DNA of 64,000 nt, taken from positions 486,184 to 550,183 of the forward strand of contig NZ_RBIM01000002.1 of NCBI RefSeq assembly GCF_003634045.1, read 5' to 3'. The notes under the pieces were generated by a model that ran no database searches, was not told the DNA's origin, and worked only from the letters and a program-made list of their open reading frames with translations. The translations under genes and the position numbers were made by a program. This document shows, in pieces, positions 63,998 to 64,000 of this stretch. Source of the DNA: Maricaulis maris (GTDB taxonomy: Bacteria > Pseudomonadota > Alphaproteobacteria > Caulobacterales > Maricaulaceae). The stretch's first letter is position 1, and every line of letters begins with the position of its first letter.

Positions 63998-64000
63998 CGA

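Overview
The window is GC-rich chromosomal DNA of an alphaproteobacterium. The gene complement suggests the Caulobacterales/Maricaulales/Hyphomonadaceae group, with a Maricaulis-like marine stalked bacterium the best guess. The grounds are adk between secY and the S13 gene, no rpmJ in the spc operon, ATP12 and DUF1244 genes, a FliN-like gene beside lipB, and a large TonB-dependent receptor with TPR-oxygenase and TPR-sulfotransferase genes. The taxonomic call is inference.

Layout. (1) 1-22.9 kb is mixed housekeeping and accessory DNA: tRNA-Leu(GAG), a FliN-like protein, lipB, two DUF805 membrane proteins, pccA, a potassium-channel-like protein, a fatty acid desaturase, pccB, three linked genes (a 2OG-Fe(II) oxygenase, then ATP12 and a HAD phosphatase with overlapping ends), rluC-crcB, rarA, two tandem glyoxalase-fold proteins and an HtrA-type protease. 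Between pccA and pccB, 8.1-10.6 kb is a disturbed patch: two copies of a ~140-nt dispersed repeat, a long inverted repeat, a hairpin-rich repeat that replaces the N-terminus of a YoeB-type toxin gene, and an AT-rich gene resembling putative abortive-infection (putAbiC) proteins. (2) 22.9-41.1 kb, minus strand, is one continuous str-S10-spc-alpha ribosomal super-operon (rpsL to rplQ, with fusA, tuf1, secY, adk and rpoA). I read promoters upstream of rpsL and between adk and rpsM, and terminators after tuf1 and rplQ. (3) 41.4-53.5 kb, minus strand, is tRNA-Trp-secE-nusG-rplKA-rplJL-rpoBC, ending at a strong terminator. (4) 53.6-62.6 kb, minus strand, is a cargo block between tRNA-Trp and the second tuf gene: 2OG-Fe(II) oxygenase, TPR-sulfotransferase and TPR-2OG oxygenase joined by ATGA overlaps, then a TonB-dependent receptor and a methyltransferase. 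(5) 62.8-64.0 kb is tuf2, which encodes the same protein as tuf1.

The strongest unexplained signal is the 3' end of tuf2. Its last 34 bases are recoded: 10 of the last 11 sense codons differ from tuf1, with no amino-acid change. A 36-nt copy of the tuf1-type 3' end lies 43 nt downstream, just before the terminator. That is the pattern left when a mobile element inserts in the end of a gene, carries a replacement end, and is later lost. The oxygenase/sulfotransferase/TonB cargo lies beside this scar, where related bacteria usually have tuf directly next to tRNA-Trp and secE (from memory).

Functionally, most of the window builds the translation, transcription and secretion machinery. The three-gene oxygenase/sulfotransferase operon beside a TonB receptor looks like a modification system of unknown substrate.
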